From NCBI GenBank assembly GCA_022113835.1, contig JAILWY010000016.1, positions 12,927,501-12,991,500 of the forward strand: 64,000 nt of DNA, read 5' to 3'. Position 1 is the first letter of the stretch. Each line of letters opens with the position of its first letter. Below, one piece after another: positions 35,244-46,765 of this stretch. This DNA is from Atopsyche davidsoni. Its lineage: Eukaryota; Arthropoda; Insecta; Trichoptera; Hydrobiosidae. Under the pieces are notes generated by a model. That model was not told the origin of the DNA and did not search any database. It saw nothing but the letters and a program-made list of their open reading frames with translations. A program made the translations under genes and the position numbers.

Positions 35244-36669
35244 AATCGGTGCGTTGAATTGCTCTCTCTTCCATTTTCTTGAAAAATGGGCAGTTCTGGC
35301 TCGAGGCTTTGTGATTCGTCAATTTTTGTTTAAGCTTGAAGCAATTCCAACACTTGTGCTTAGATGATTCTTCTTTGAGGTCGCATTCGGATGCCTTGTG
35401 TTTGCCAGCGCAATATGCGCATCTGTTATCAGCGGACTCCGTGCATCTTGTGGAGGTGTGTCCAAATCCTAGACACTTGAAGCATTGAACAAGCGGCGAG
35501 TCGTCTTCAACGTGAACCCGAGTGAATCCAATGTTAATCCTTCCCAAGTTCAGCATTGCATTCCTAATGCCGCTGGTTACGGCCATTATTACGTTGCTAA
35601 GTCTGTCATTTCGCTGTTTGTGGATTCGCATTACTTTTATAAAGTCGTCTTGCTTATTTTCTCCTATAATATTGTACAGTGTATCATTCTGCACAATCAT
35701 AGTCTCTACGACGTTTGAGACGTACTCGTTTTCGACTCCTTTTAGGATCATGATTGGTCGTCTCAAAGTGCCTTCTCGTGCATTGAGACGCCCTTGGGAT
35801 GCCTTAGGGATCGCTTCGGTAAGTTTTTCCGCGTCGTCTCGTCGAGCACATGTTATGATGACTTTATTGTTTCGCGTATTAGAGAGGCTTGTGACTCCTA
35901 CTTTGAGTGTTTGAGGTTTGATGCATTCCTTTATTTTGGTTGTTATTTCTTTTGGTGTTGCATCTTCTTCATTTGAGGATATAATCACTACGTGTCTGGG
36001 CTCAAGAGACTTGACTTTTGAAGCGTAGGTTTTTCTTGTGTTGCTTGTGTCTTGCTGAAAGGACGTCTTCAATTCAACAAGTGTTCTTGAGTGAGCTTCT
36101 TCTTTGGCGAGGAGCGTCTTATGGCTTTCAAGCTCTGCAAGCACCTTGCTCATTTCGAGAGAGTGTACTTGTTCACTCAGTTCTGCGCACAGCTGGATAA
36201 TGTTGACGAATGCGCTTGAGATATCCTCTTTTTGTTCTTTGGTCATAGTGCTTTTTCCCTTTAAAAGCTCGGCAACTTTCAGTCCTGATGTGGCATTGCG
36301 CAAAATATCATTCACGCTGAAAACTGCTGCTGGGGAAGATGCTGACGGATTAGTTTGAGAAATTGTATTTTCACGTGTCGGGAGTGACATAGGAGAGTAA
36401 GGCAGGGAAGGAAAGTCCTCGGTGGCAGTCTTTGTAGATTTGCTATGCTCTTTTTCTCCTTTTTTTGTTAAGTTAATCATTTGTGCATTTTTTACTGGTT
36501 TAAGAAGACAGGGTAGCTTTTTTATTTCTAGTGCGTCTTTTCGTTGTCTAGTTGCGCGAATGCGTTCGCTCATTTCGGGGCTAGTTTTCGATCTAACTGG
36601 CGATCTGGGCGTGGTTTTTGATTTTCCAAAGGGGTTTTCTGATGAAGGAGTTGTGTGTGGATCCGCCAT
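35233..36669 (-). CDS. LINE ORF1: Gag-like nucleic-acid-binding protein
   Basis: 478 residues. The N-terminal 100 residues are basic and Ser/Pro-rich; about 140-205 is Glu/Lys/Leu-rich and likely coiled-coil. Three zinc knuckles close the protein: CFKCLGFGHTSTRC (396-409, CX2CX4HX4C), CAYCAGKHKASEC (417-429) and a longer CWNC...H...C (440-460). This is the usual ORF1 plan in R1/I/jockey-type LINEs, whose product coats element RNA. Its stop overlaps the ORF2 start by 11 bp. Confidence 0.92.
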   Translation of the reverse strand: MADPHTTPSSENPFGKSKTTPRSPVRSKTSPEMSERIRATRQRKDALEIKKLPCLLKPVKNAQMINLTKKGEKEHSKSTKTATEDFPSLPYSPMSLPTRENTISQTNPSASSPAAVFSVNDILRNATSGLKVAELLKGKSTMTKEQKEDISSAFVNIIQLCAELSEQVHSLEMSKVLAELESHKTLLAKEEAHSRTLVELKTSFQQDTSNTRKTYASKVKSLEPRHVVIISSNEEDATPKEITTKIKECIKPQTLKVGVTSLSNTRNNKVIITCARRDDAEKLTEAIPKASQGRLNAREGTLRRPIMILKGVENEYVSNVVETMIVQNDTLYNIIGENKQDDFIKVMRIHKQRNDRLSNVIMAVTSGIRNAMLNLGRINIGFTRVHVEDDSPLVQCFKCLGFGHTSTRCTESADNRCAYCAGKHKASECDLKEESSKHKCWNCFKLKQKLTNHKASSQNCPFFKKMEERAIQRTDYGC

Positions 36670-37075
36670 GGCTGTTTGCCCTCTCAGTTATGGGAGTGGT
36701 TGAAAGGGCAACAGTGAGTCACACACTCAGTGCCTTCTTAATATAAAAATAGACTTCCTCTCGAGCTCAGGGATTGGGTACCCTTCTGCACGAAGGACGG
36801 AGCCGAGTAACTGAGCTCTAGAGCGCTATGAGCAAAAGCCGCAGTTGGTTGAACCTGGCTGATGACTTCGCACTCCAGTTTCCGTATCCTTCAGATGCCG
36901 ATGTCCACGATCTCCGCTGCGCCAACAACTGAGATCGCTAACTCAGCAGCTGGGGACAGAACGCTCTAAGCCGCCAGCTGATAGGTTGCGTACCCTCAGC
37001 TCGCTGCCAGATGCGTCCAGTCTGGTAATCAAGTATGTTGATCTCTGGGATTGGTTACCCTTCTAAACGAACACA
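36670..37075 (-). promoter_or_regulatory. 5' region of the LINE with a repeated block
   Basis: GC-rich sequence upstream of ORF1. The block GGGATTGGGTACCCTTCT (36770 region) recurs as GGGATTGGTTACCCTTCT (37047 region), about 274 bp apart, each followed by a RAACGAA/CACGAA word. This fits a 5' UTR built of partial tandem promoter units or a truncated second unit. Confidence 0.45.
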
Positions 37076-37089
37076 ACAAGATTCCAGTA

Positions 37090-37450
37090 TACTATTATGT
37101 TACCTCACCCAACCGTTAGTACAAACGGTGACCGAAATGCTGTACACCCGGCCACCGGAGCACACAACTTAGGGTTTGAGTCCCTAATTCCTCTGGAAAC
37201 CGGAGTCCTCCGGTCAGACTGGGGTGCAGCCTTTCCCGAAGACCCAGATCACAGTGGAGATGTTTCTAGTAAACTGCGCTTTAATATATTATAGAGGAAC
37301 TACGGAAGAAAGGAATAACTGAGAGGATAAAACAAATTTATAATACTAAGAAGAAGCAGAACAAAATTATAGTAGTACGGAATCGTTCAGCAGTATTTAT
37401 CTTACACCTAGTAATAGTTTATAAATAATAATGAAAATCCCAATAAATAA
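37090..37450 (+). mobile_element. Possible SINE or LINE-flank segment
   Basis: A tRNA-like word order (GTTAGTACAAACGGT, ACCCGGCCACC, then B-box-like GGGTTTGAGTCCC near 37173) resembles the SINE heads at 21926 and 52740 but is more diverged. It is followed by an A-rich (AATA)n tract from 37455. It may instead belong to the LINE 5' region. Confidence 0.3.
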
Positions 37451-37454
37451 ATAT

Positions 37455-37471
37455 TAAAAAAAAAAAAAAAA

Positions 37472-37502
<31 letters not shown>

Positions 37503-37620
37503 TAAAATAAAAATAAAATAAAATAAAATAAAATAAAATAAAAATAAAATAAAAATAAATAAATAAAAAAGAATCAAGGTAAAAATTAAAATAAAAAAAT
37601 AAAATAAAAAAAAGAGAGAT
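37455..37620. repeat. A-rich (AAT)n/(AAATA)n tract
   Basis: A run of 18 A, then AAT units, then many AAATA units. It could be the expanded tail of a retroelement on the plus strand or an ordinary microsatellite. Confidence 0.85.
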
Positions 37621-37629
37621 TAATGTGTG

Positions 37630-37920
37630 ACAGACGGCATTCGTTTACGGTAGTAACTAGTAATAACAACGCATCTACGATAAGGTGACGCTTTCGCTGA
37701 TGATTGAAAGAGAGACTCTCACAAGGATCAATCCAGGAAGTAATCGTGAAGATGATGGGAAAAATATATGTGTAATTAGAATAACCAACAAAAAATATTT
37801 AAAATAAACTAAAATATATGATGTGGGTATTCCGCGAATAGTTACGCAGTTGGTGCGCTCGAGCGCGTCGGCCAATCAGAGCGGCGGACGGCGCGCGCCC
37901 AACAGGAATGGTAGTGACAA
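37630..37920. promoter_or_regulatory. GC-rich block with CCAAT motif
   Basis: At 37850-37910 CpG-dense sequence includes GCCAATCAGAGCGG and CGGCGCGCGCCC. Promoter-like in composition. It could be the distal 5' region of the LINE, if its true end is near 38132, or an independent regulatory element. Confidence 0.3.
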
Positions 37921-38142
37921 CAAACTAGACACTTTGAATGTTTTGATATTGTTTTACACTGTTTTAATTTGAACACTGTACACAGTTTTAACTTAAAGTA
38001 ACAGATATTGTGATTGCGTTAATCGGCAACAGAAATTTCAATTCCAAATCACGGCGCTAGCACTAAGAATTTGCACAATTTATGGAGCACAAATTAAACA
38101 CGTCTTCACTCAACAAATGCTTGGAGAAAAAAAAAGAAGAAG

Positions 38143-39604
38143 TTTGCTCTTATTGTAATATAAATTTATCAGCAATTCAATCGCTATAAGCCAAGTTTGT
38201 TTTCAGGTTGAAAAAATATTTTGGCGTCAAAATCAAACTTCTACGGTAAGTTTCAGGTCGATAGCAGAAAGTTTGCGTCATGTGTCATGAAAGTTTCGAA
38301 AGCTCCAGAGTTCTGCTGGGGTGCAGTGTTGATACTCTTTGGTGATTTTATCCGCGTTTATTCGGCTCTGAAGTTTTTGGCTAACCGCTTATGGGTTTTT
38401 TGAGAGTGTACCATACTTATATTTGAAGGGTGAAACCCTTGGAGCTTTATTTTCTCATAATCAATATCGCACATCATATGGATTTTTCTTTTTTTTCGTT
38501 TCTGCAAATTTGGTATTTTTTTTTATTCGAAGATCTTATCAGAAGTGAACGTATTATGATGATGGAAGTGGTTATATATTTTTTAAATATTAGGTAATTT
38601 AAAAAAAAAATTTAATATGTTGTTGTAATAATTTAAATTTCTTTTATTTAACCACACTACAAAAGAAAATCAAAAGCAAATGTACAATATTAAATAAAAC
38701 AAAATAATAAAAAAATTCATTTGAAAATTTATTTAATAATAATATAATGAACTCTAGTTTCTAGAAAAAATATTGTAAAAGACTTAAAAGTACTTTTCAA
38801 GGTTTTATCTATCTTACTTAGCCTTAAATTTAAAATATAATTCTTTAAGAGAGTTTTTGCAATTTAAATATTTTTCAAGCTCACATTTCAAGAAGCTCTT
38901 AAAAGGCCATAGCAAAAATAATCTTTATCATTCAGCGATTTGTTTATATATAAATTTTAAGATATTTAATAAGTCTGAAATGATACATTTCTACCTAGTG
39001 TTATCAACGTACTTAGCTACAGAACATCTTAACCACAACAGTTAAGTTATTTTTTATATTTTTTTAGTTTCAGATAATTTTATTCTATGTGAAATTTAGT
39101 TACTTCAAAGTGTATTCCTTGGTTGAAAATATTTTTACTTGCTGCTGTTGAACATATAATACAGCAAACTTCTTCAATAAAACAATTTATGGCTCGATCA
39201 CATTTTTTGCGGAAAACCTTGAGTACTGTTCCGTATCACACAAAGAAATAATTCACACACAAAACAAACAGGCAATACACATGAGATTACCATTTATATT
39301 AGACTCGGTAAAAATAAATTTATTCAATTCATACCATGGATTTCCCGACATCCTACTCTTGTGGGGATATTTATGTGAGTCTGTAGGTGGCCCCGAAAGT
39401 CTCACTTTACGGAATTGCAAGGGAGGTTAAGCCGCAAGATTAGACTGTGTAAAGGCCATTTAACAAAGGGGTTGCAATTCTAACTCATTGCTTCATCATG
39501 GAAATTATAAGTTTGTCGTCGTACAAACACAAAGACATTGTGGTATTTCAAAATAATTTATATTTTAAATGTGTGTTTTTTATAAATTATTAATATTATT
39601 TACG
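38143..39604. other. Non-coding stretch
   Basis: AT-rich; short open frames only and nothing recognisable. Confidence 0.5.
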
Positions 39605-39606
39605 TA

Positions 39607-40430
39607 CGAGGGTGGTCCGATAAGTACTTAGCCTCACCGCCCGATGGTGCTAGTATCGCAAGAGAGAAATATTAGGCATCTCAAAAGACCGCGTGGGTGC
39701 ATGAAATTTTGGCCATGAGAAAGCTGTCGGTGCAAAACCACCTCGGAACAGTGTTTGACGCTGTTTAAGCGAAATCCGAAGGAGCTTCTGCGTCGTTTCG
39801 TGACCGTCGATGAAACATGGATCCACTGGTACACACCAGAGACCAAAGAACAGTCGAAACAGTGGACTTCACCCGGCGAACATGCTCCGAAGAAGGCGGA
39901 GACTGTCCTATTGGCCAGAAAGGCGATGGCTACCGTTTTCTGGGATTCACAAGGTGTGATCTACAATGACTAACTGGAGAAGGACAAAACGGTCACAGGG
40001 CTCTACTATGCCGAATTATTGGGCCGATTCGACGCCGGATTGCAGAAAAAACGGCCCCATTTGGCGAAGAAAAAAGTGCTTTTCCACCATGACAACGCAC
40101 CGGCTCACACCTCCGCCGTCGCCACTGCCAAATTGGTCGAATTGCACTCCCATTGCTCTCCCATCCACCGTGTTCTCCAGATTTGGCCCCGTGCGATTTT
40201 TTTTTGTTTCCAAACTTGAAAAAGTCACTCGCCGGGCAGAAATTCAAGTCGAATGAGGAGGTCATCGTAGACTTTCAACGCCTACTTTGCAGACCTCGAG
40301 AAAACGTATTTTTCAGACGGGTTAAAGAAGTTGGAGCATCGCTTGATCAAGTGTATCGAGCTAAAAGGAGACTATTTTGAGAAATTTTCGTTTTTATTTT
40401 GTAGGCCAAGTACTTATCGGACCGCCCTCG
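39607..40430 (+). mobile_element. Internally deleted mariner transposon
   Basis: Terminal inverted repeats CGAGGGTGGTCCGATAAGTA (39607 on) and the reverse complement ending at 40430 match at 26 of 28 positions. TA duplications flank both sides (39605-39606, 40431-40432). At 824 bp it is well short of the roughly 1.3 kb usual for mariner; the missing part is the N-terminal half of the transposase. Confidence 0.92.
39714..40400 (+). pseudogene. Mariner transposase remnant (DD34D)
   Basis: A short MRKLS piece is joined to the C-terminal half beginning SEQCLTLFKRNPKE. The first catalytic Asp is in VTVDETW (39809-39811) and the second in HHDNAPAH (40091-40093). The third, in APCDFF (40195-40197), is one base out of frame, matching a DD34D spacing less 1 bp. 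An in-frame TAA at 39970-39972 and a further frame change before the C-terminal ECIELKG-like segment also break it. Non-functional. Confidence 0.9.
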
Positions 40431-40559
40431 TATGTATTATTTACATATAATGACGCATAAAAATTGTAAACTTGCGAAGAATTATTATTTCGACTTAAAA
40501 TAAAAACTGATAGAAACTAATTGGGTTTGAAAATTCGATGCACGAACTCTCTTCGGATA

Positions 40560-40760
40560 AAACATAAACGTGGTAATCAGCCGCTCTCGTGATTGCCTGA
40601 TAAGTGTCGCGGTCGCAGATCATCCCCGGCCCGGGCAGGGGTGGCCTTTATTTAACATGCGGGGTGCAGACATGGCAGTTAATCCTTCACCCCACGTGTC
40701 TGCAGCGTGACGTCATGGGGCGACTTCAGGGCAATACAGCTCGGGAGCGTTGATCTAATA
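40560..40760. promoter_or_regulatory. GC island with CRE palindrome
   Basis: Contains GGGGTGGC, GGGGTGCA, CACCCCACGTGTCTGCAG and TGACGTCA (40708-40715). The same words occur in the same order at 53230-53301, and TTAATCYYTCACCCC plus TGACGTCA is shared with 42376-42396. Suggests a recurring regulatory module or an old dispersed repeat. Confidence 0.35.
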
Positions 40761-40918
40761 ACGGCAAGTCACTACATATATTATGGAATTTTAGATTTAT
40801 CCTTAAAACTTTATTAAATATATCGTATGACTTTAAACACTTTCTATCTTATATATAAAATAGTGCAAGAAATAATGTGATATATTAAAATATATTTTTT
40901 TTTCTATTGATTTGTATA

Positions 40919-41259
40919 CAGTATACCCTGCTTTACGCAAGGGATACGTTCCGCGTAAAGTGAAATTCGCGTATAGTCAAAACTTTATACAAAAAAATAC
41001 GAATCATTTGAATCAATCACTTTAATTCTAAGAACACTTTATGCAGTATTACATGTTATTTTTACTTAAAAATAGATCTATTGTCTTTTGGGTAGCGTTT
41101 CTTTTACGTTCTTGTAAATACGTTCATAACACCCAAAGCTGTTTTTAATTGATAAGAGAAGTCAATGACTACATTATGTTCATACACATTCTTAAAATAA
41201 GAAATTCGCGTTATAGTGAAACCGCGCATAACAGGGTCGCGTAAAGCGGGGTATTACTG
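40919..41259. mobile_element. pogo/Tigger-type MITE
   Basis: 341 bp between TA dinucleotides (40917-40918, 41260-41261). Ends are CAGTATACCCTGCTTTACGC and, on the other strand, CAGTAATACCCCGCTTTACG, i.e. inverted repeats with one indel. CAGT starts with a TA target fit the pogo/Tigger group. No transposase coding sequence. Confidence 0.8.
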
Positions 41260-41261
41260 TA

Positions 41262-42280
41262 ATTTTGCTACATTTTAAGTGAATGAAATTTTTTTGATAA
41301 GATTAGATTTTTTTCCGTTTTGGGTAAAAACTGTTATAGGCTGTTTTAAAGCACACAAAAACAAAATATTGTAGAAAAGATGGAAATATTATATTATGAT
41401 TTTTTTTCTAATAGATATTCAATAAAAAATCTGTAGAAATTAATATAAACATGAAAGTATTGTTTTATTTTTCATCTAAAACCACTTTTATATTCAATTG
41501 AAATATTTCCACAGGTAAATAATACATACAAGTAGAACATCTGTATTGCTGAAATTAACGAAGACAAATGGTGCAAAAGTTCATTGAATACTCAATAGAC
41601 TAATTAGGTGAAGGATTCAGATTTAACCAGTCTGGATTGCCTACAAGTATGAGACTTATAGCCCACAAGATATTTGTAGACCTTTACTTCTGACACAAGA
41701 AAAATAAAGTAATTAAAGTTAATGAGCCAATTTTAAAAATTGTATAAAAATTACTTCTACATTTTATCTCAAAATATATTGAAGTAGTCGAATTAAAATT
41801 TAATGTGTTCATTTATCACATATATTTCATTATAGTTCTTATAAAATTGCTGAATATACGATGTCGATAGAATGTAGATAATCAATATTTAGGGCGCAGA
41901 TTAATATATGTATAACTCTTCTGCAGAGATTGTTGTAAACGAGTCCAAACAATTATGTAAGATATACTGACAGGAGAATGTTGCAATTCTATCTATGCAA
42001 TTACCACCTTGATTTAAAAAAAAAAACATAATCTACAATATACTCGTATTTATTGATTAAAATAATATCAAATATAAAACTATCTATTTTTTAATATTTA
42101 TTTGAGTTGGTGTAATATTTAATATAATTTCAATGCTCGAATGTTGTCATATATTTTTCTCAATTAAAGATTGATTAATGCTGCTGTTTAAAATAAATTA
42201 CATTCTATTTTTTAAAGGTAAAGAAGCTTTTTATGATTGTAATAAAAAACTAGGATTTATTTAAATAAAAAAATAATTGA
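41262..42280. other. Non-coding AT-rich stretch
   Basis: Nothing recognisable seen. Confidence 0.5.
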
Positions 42281-42500
42281 GAGGTCTGTCCCCACTGGAT
42301 TTAATTCCATTAAATTCCATCACGCCAGATACACACAGCGAGCTCAAAGCCGCTTCTGGCGACAGACAGAGGTTAATCTCTCACCCCGTGACGTCAGAGG
42401 GTGGCTATATGCAGGCTGTGTGGGGGGAGGGGGGGGGGGGGGGGGGAGGGGGGGAGGGGAGGCGCTAAAGGAAGCGAGCGTTTCCGGAGGCGGATTTCCA
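42281..42500. promoter_or_regulatory. GC island with CRE palindrome and G-tract
   Basis: TGACGTCA at 42389-42396 follows TTAATCTCTCACCCC. A pure purine G-rich tract (42422-42462) with runs of 6, 18, 7 and 4 G separated by single A lies 25 bp downstream and could form a G-quadruplex. Confidence 0.35.
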
Positions 42501-45500
42501 AGGCTTTTATTGGCGTTGGATGCTGACAGGGTAGATGGCCACAGTGGATAATTACCGGATTAAAATAGGATATAAATGTGATCAAAGTCATATACGGTAC
42601 TAGAACAATGTTACTAAGATAAATTCTGAAGTTTTATTTTTATTATTGCATAATCCAAAGTGTTGGTTTGATTTTTGTTTTAAAGATATTTGTTTTAGTA
42701 AAATAAAAATTATTTTTGTGGAATAAATACGTGATCAATGTTGTACTTGCTATGTATGTATAACTTGCTAAAATAATAACGCTGCAGATACATTTAACGT
42801 ATTTTAAAATTTACCGAAAATATTTTTTTTTACTGTAGCAGTATTTTTATAATAAAAAGTGTTATTTTACTTAGCGTTTGATGTAAGACAATATGCACGA
42901 CACAATGTACGCCAAATCAAAAACTATTGTCTGGAGCTTACAGCTATACAATCATAAAATATAAAATCGAACTTTTTATATCGTGACTATATTTTTTGCC
43001 GCCTGTAAGCAGTTTTTGTAAAAGATTCCAATGTTTTATGTTTTCATGTTTTATGAATCAATAAATTAAAAGCCGTTTAGTTTGATTATAACGTTAAAAA
43101 AACTCACAAGGCCGGTCGTAAATCAAAAGAATTTATAGCACCCATATTTAATTGTGTACTTTACATGTAAAAATATACCATAAAGCTAATTATGATTTAT
43201 TTAATTGATAACACGGTTATGAACGAAAATAACCTTTCTATATAAAAAGCACACCTGAAAGATTGTTATAAATTAATATCTAAAATAAGTATTATAATAA
43301 TAAAATATATGTTTTTTTCATTTTAGATAATTTAATTTATTTGTGACAAAAATTATTTATTTTAATATCAAATATTTAGGGTATTTATGTAAACTAATGT
43401 TACTGTAGTCTTACTTATGGTATTACTGAGATTTGTTTTTCATATACAGGTTGTAACAGAACCACACTAATGTCATGCAAAGTATGTTACACTAGGAATA
43501 TATAGAGTTTCGAAAACCGTTAAGGATAAAGTTTTTATACAAATGGACACGGACATTCGCATATTTTGAGAATGCAGATCTTTTTATTTGTAACATAAAA
43601 TTCCGGCAATTAAAAATAAATTAGAAAGCTTTAAGAGACACAAGTAAAGAGGAAAGCAGGCAGTCAAAGAGATTTTGAAAGTACTTTTTGATATAAAATT
43701 TATAAGTGTGCAAAGAAATTCTAAAATAAATATTTCAGATGTTAGGGCACGGTATTTTTAACGTAAATGAAACGTCTAAAATTCATATATCCTTCTTGTT
43801 TCTCAAATCAATATATTTGTTGGCATATTTTTTTAAGTTCAGATTTTCTAATAAAGTAATCGATTTTTCTGTATCTATTCGTCCAACTTATTGTTTGTTT
43901 TGAATATGTTGAACATTTAGGCAAACAATAACCGAGCAATATTAGACAGTACACACATGCTGTATCATAACAAAGCTTGCTTTACGACGCCCCATTTGAA
44001 AGCACATCCCCGTTTCCTGTACTTTAATATTGCGCCTTGTATCTCCATACATCTCGCATTAAACGGAAGTCCCAGAAGCTCTGACCGTTCTACTAATGAA
44101 ATTGCTACAAGTTTTCAGCAAATATGCTTGTTTTGATAGGAACCTCGAGGCCAGACGCTGTTCGTCTCCCCGGTAATGAAGATGCATGACTTAATCGCGG
44201 GATTAATTGTAGACCGGGGATAGAATAGTTGAGATGTCTGGTTTTGTTACAGCATTGCAGGCTGCCTCCAGCCACTTATAGGAGAGCTATGCAAATGGGA
44301 TACTGCTGTCAAAGTAAACTTCTCATATTTAATGACCGGCTTTGTGAATGCTGCAAAAGCCCTCGGAAGAAGTTTGAATTTACTATGTTCAAGGTATTCG
44401 TGCATACGATGTGATGAATTCAGGGTTTTGTGATTTGTTTTGGTAATTTAACAAACACATACCTGTAGAGAGGCGGCAACGATGATAATAGTTATATTTT
44501 GTTTTATCTATAAAATAAATATTGGAGAGTTACATTGCATATTATATTATCATATAATTTCTAACAAAAATATAAAATGAAAAACTTTGCTTTCCAAAAA
44601 TAAACGTAGCTTTTAATATTTTCGAAAATGTCAACAAGAACGTAACATGTATTTCGATTAATTAATATTTATAAAAATTACCGTTAAACTTTAAACCGAT
44701 AATATTGGATCCCTAATTGGCTTACATGTATTTGAGAGTCCCTCACAAGTTTAATAATTATAGGTTGAATTGTGTATATTTAAACATCAGAAGAAGATCA
44801 AAATCCTGACGTGACATAATACCTAAAAACAAAATTTATAGCGGTCGTCAAAGTTTGAATTAGAAAAATTAATGACCAAATTCTGCCGATAAAGCTTAAG
44901 TTGTGGTATATTTTAAGTTATTTTTTATAACTATACATTTTTGAGATCTATGTCTGCTGTATATCTCTGAGATTTATGAAACATTATTATTATTCTGAAA
45001 ATAGATACTTCTTAGTTTTCTCTTTCAGGAAAGTAATTGTATGAAACATTATTCTGTGAATTTTTCCTCAAAAACGGAAGAATCTAACAAAAGAGTATAA
45101 TCTCACCAATTGTATGAGACAGCGTATTTTTGAAGGAAATGATATGAAGTTCTAGGGAGATAAAATATTTATGTGGCTTCCGACATTCTGCATAATGTTC
45201 TTTTTGTTTCATACTTATAAAAAACAAACCCCTTCTCAGCTGCCAAACACAAATTTTGAATATTAAAATAGAGCTCGCACCGAAAAATACATAGTTTTTT
45301 TTGTTGAATGGAAGATAGCCAATACAACATTAGGTTAAAAATCTTATCTAACCATTTGATAAAAAAAAATGTATGCAACACTGTCTTATTATTGTGAAGC
45401 TTAAATTGTGCAAACCAATACAAACCACTGCTCTGGTCGTCAGTCATGAATGTGATAAGAGGACCTGCTAGTGAGTGATATTAAATCTTAAGCCTGGGGA

Positions 45501-45682
45501 ACAAGAAAACCGGACCCAAAAACCAATCAACAAAAAACACGGTCCCTGTAATGCTAAAGGTTAAATTGCATGTGAATTTATTTTTGAAAAAAATCACAAG
45601 TTTTAATAATTTATTTTTCAGAAATTTAATATCTTTGACAGGTGGAATTCCATTTTATTATTTTAAAAATAAGTAAAATACT
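42501..45682. other. Non-coding stretch
   Basis: AT-rich with one GC-richer patch at about 43980-44400 (the plus strand is open for 61 codons there, not recognised). No element ends seen. Confidence 0.5.
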
Positions 45683-45766
45683 TGAGTGATTTTTTCACAT
45701 ACAGATTTTTATTGGTGACCGGTTTCGCCAACCTTTCACGTTGGTACTGTCAATCCGGTCACCAAT
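45683..45766 (+). repeat. Dispersed repeat, copy 2, with nested stem
   Basis: Aligns with 10938-11026. ATTGGTGACCGG (45711-45722) pairs perfectly with CCGGTCACCAAT (45755-45766), and inside it CCAAC pairs with GTTGG around CTTTCAC. The result is a two-level hairpin. Confidence 0.75.
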
Positions 45767-46086
45767 TAAACAAAATATCTTGGGGAAATATCACATTATT
45801 TACTAAACATCTGGATAAAAATGTTATTACAATTTTTTTAATACCAGTTATATATCTGTATGTTGTACGTTTTGACCGAAATTCAATTTGAATATTCTGA
45901 TTGTGATTGACTGATGTAACACCTGTTGATAAATAATCAGAAGTGTTTACCCTCTCACCTGTGTTGTTTGTATGATTAATTATAGGACACAGCTTAGAGG
46001 AATGATCATCCCCTAAAACCAATCGCCTAGTCGACTGGCGAGGGGCATTCTAGTCACGCGTTTGATGCACGTGTTATAGTAATCAT

Positions 46087-46087
<1 letters not shown>

Positions 46088-46118
<31 letters not shown>
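46088..46118. repeat. (AT)n microsatellite
   Basis: About 15 AT units. Confidence 0.9.
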
Positions 46119-46121
<3 letters not shown>

Positions 46122-46659
46122 CAAACTAGATACAGATAAACAAGAAAATTAAATTAAATAAAAATATTATTTTATTTATATTTGAAAGCAATTATGCAAT
46201 TAAAGTAAATAAAAAAGTCAATAAAGTAGTGTAATTATAGTAATAAAATAAACTAAAAGATTTGACGTATGAATGAATCAGGTGTACAATCACATTACGT
46301 GTGATAATTATGAGTCAATAACTTTAATATTTTTATAGTCTTCGGTGATTTAATAATTTATAATTGACAAACGCGGTCATTAATCTGTAAAAAGAATATT
46401 AAGAAAATGTACCGACCTGATGGCAAGATATATATTTTTTTAGTATTTTAATTCAATTTACAATCTTTAGTTAAAGCAAATAAAAATAAATTTATTTAGT
46501 TTATTAAAGATAAAAAAAAAACCTTTAAATTTTTAATAAAACTTTCTGACATAAACGGTAAAACGATAATAGGGCTTATAAAATTTAAATATGTAAAGCA
46601 AAAAGATGATATCTCAAATAATTCTTCTTTAACCCAAAACCCATACAAAATTTTCAAAA

Positions 46660-46765
46660 TAATGACAAAAAATAAAAAAAGCATATTTTGCGTGCCACTG
46701 AAAGATACTGACGTGCCAAATTTATATCGCTCGTCTGGCACGTACTTGTTATTTGCACACCCCTG
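46660..46765 (-). mobile_element. Probable hAT-like element end (relic)
   Basis: Read on the minus strand from 46765 the sequence starts CAGGGGTGTGCAAATAACAA and then has GGCACG/GTGCC words several times. This is the style of hAT terminal regions. No matching opposite end was found, so this is a truncated relic at best. Confidence 0.4.

Larger units (their letters stand above)
31431..37075 (-). mobile_element. Full-length R1-like LINE with RNase H, minus orientation
   Basis: A poly(A) tail (26 T on the plus strand, 31431-31456), a short 3' UTR, ORF2 (1225 codons), ORF1 (478 codons) and a 5' region are all present. Both ORFs are uninterrupted and overlap by 11 bp. The domain order is CCHC Gag-like ORF1, then APE endonuclease, reverse transcriptase, RNase H and a Cys/His C-terminus in ORF2. 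RT wording such as GPTFWNIILD and FADD resembles R1-clade elements; RNase H is commoner in the I group. I therefore place it only in the R1/I assemblage. The 5' boundary is uncertain: AAGAAGAAG copies that could be the target duplication occur at 37348-37356 and 38133-38142, so the element may extend further right. Confidence 0.9.

Noticed and set aside
37455..37620. Centromeric or telomeric satellite
   Set aside because: Only a short A-rich simple repeat; no TTAGG telomere units and no long higher-order array.
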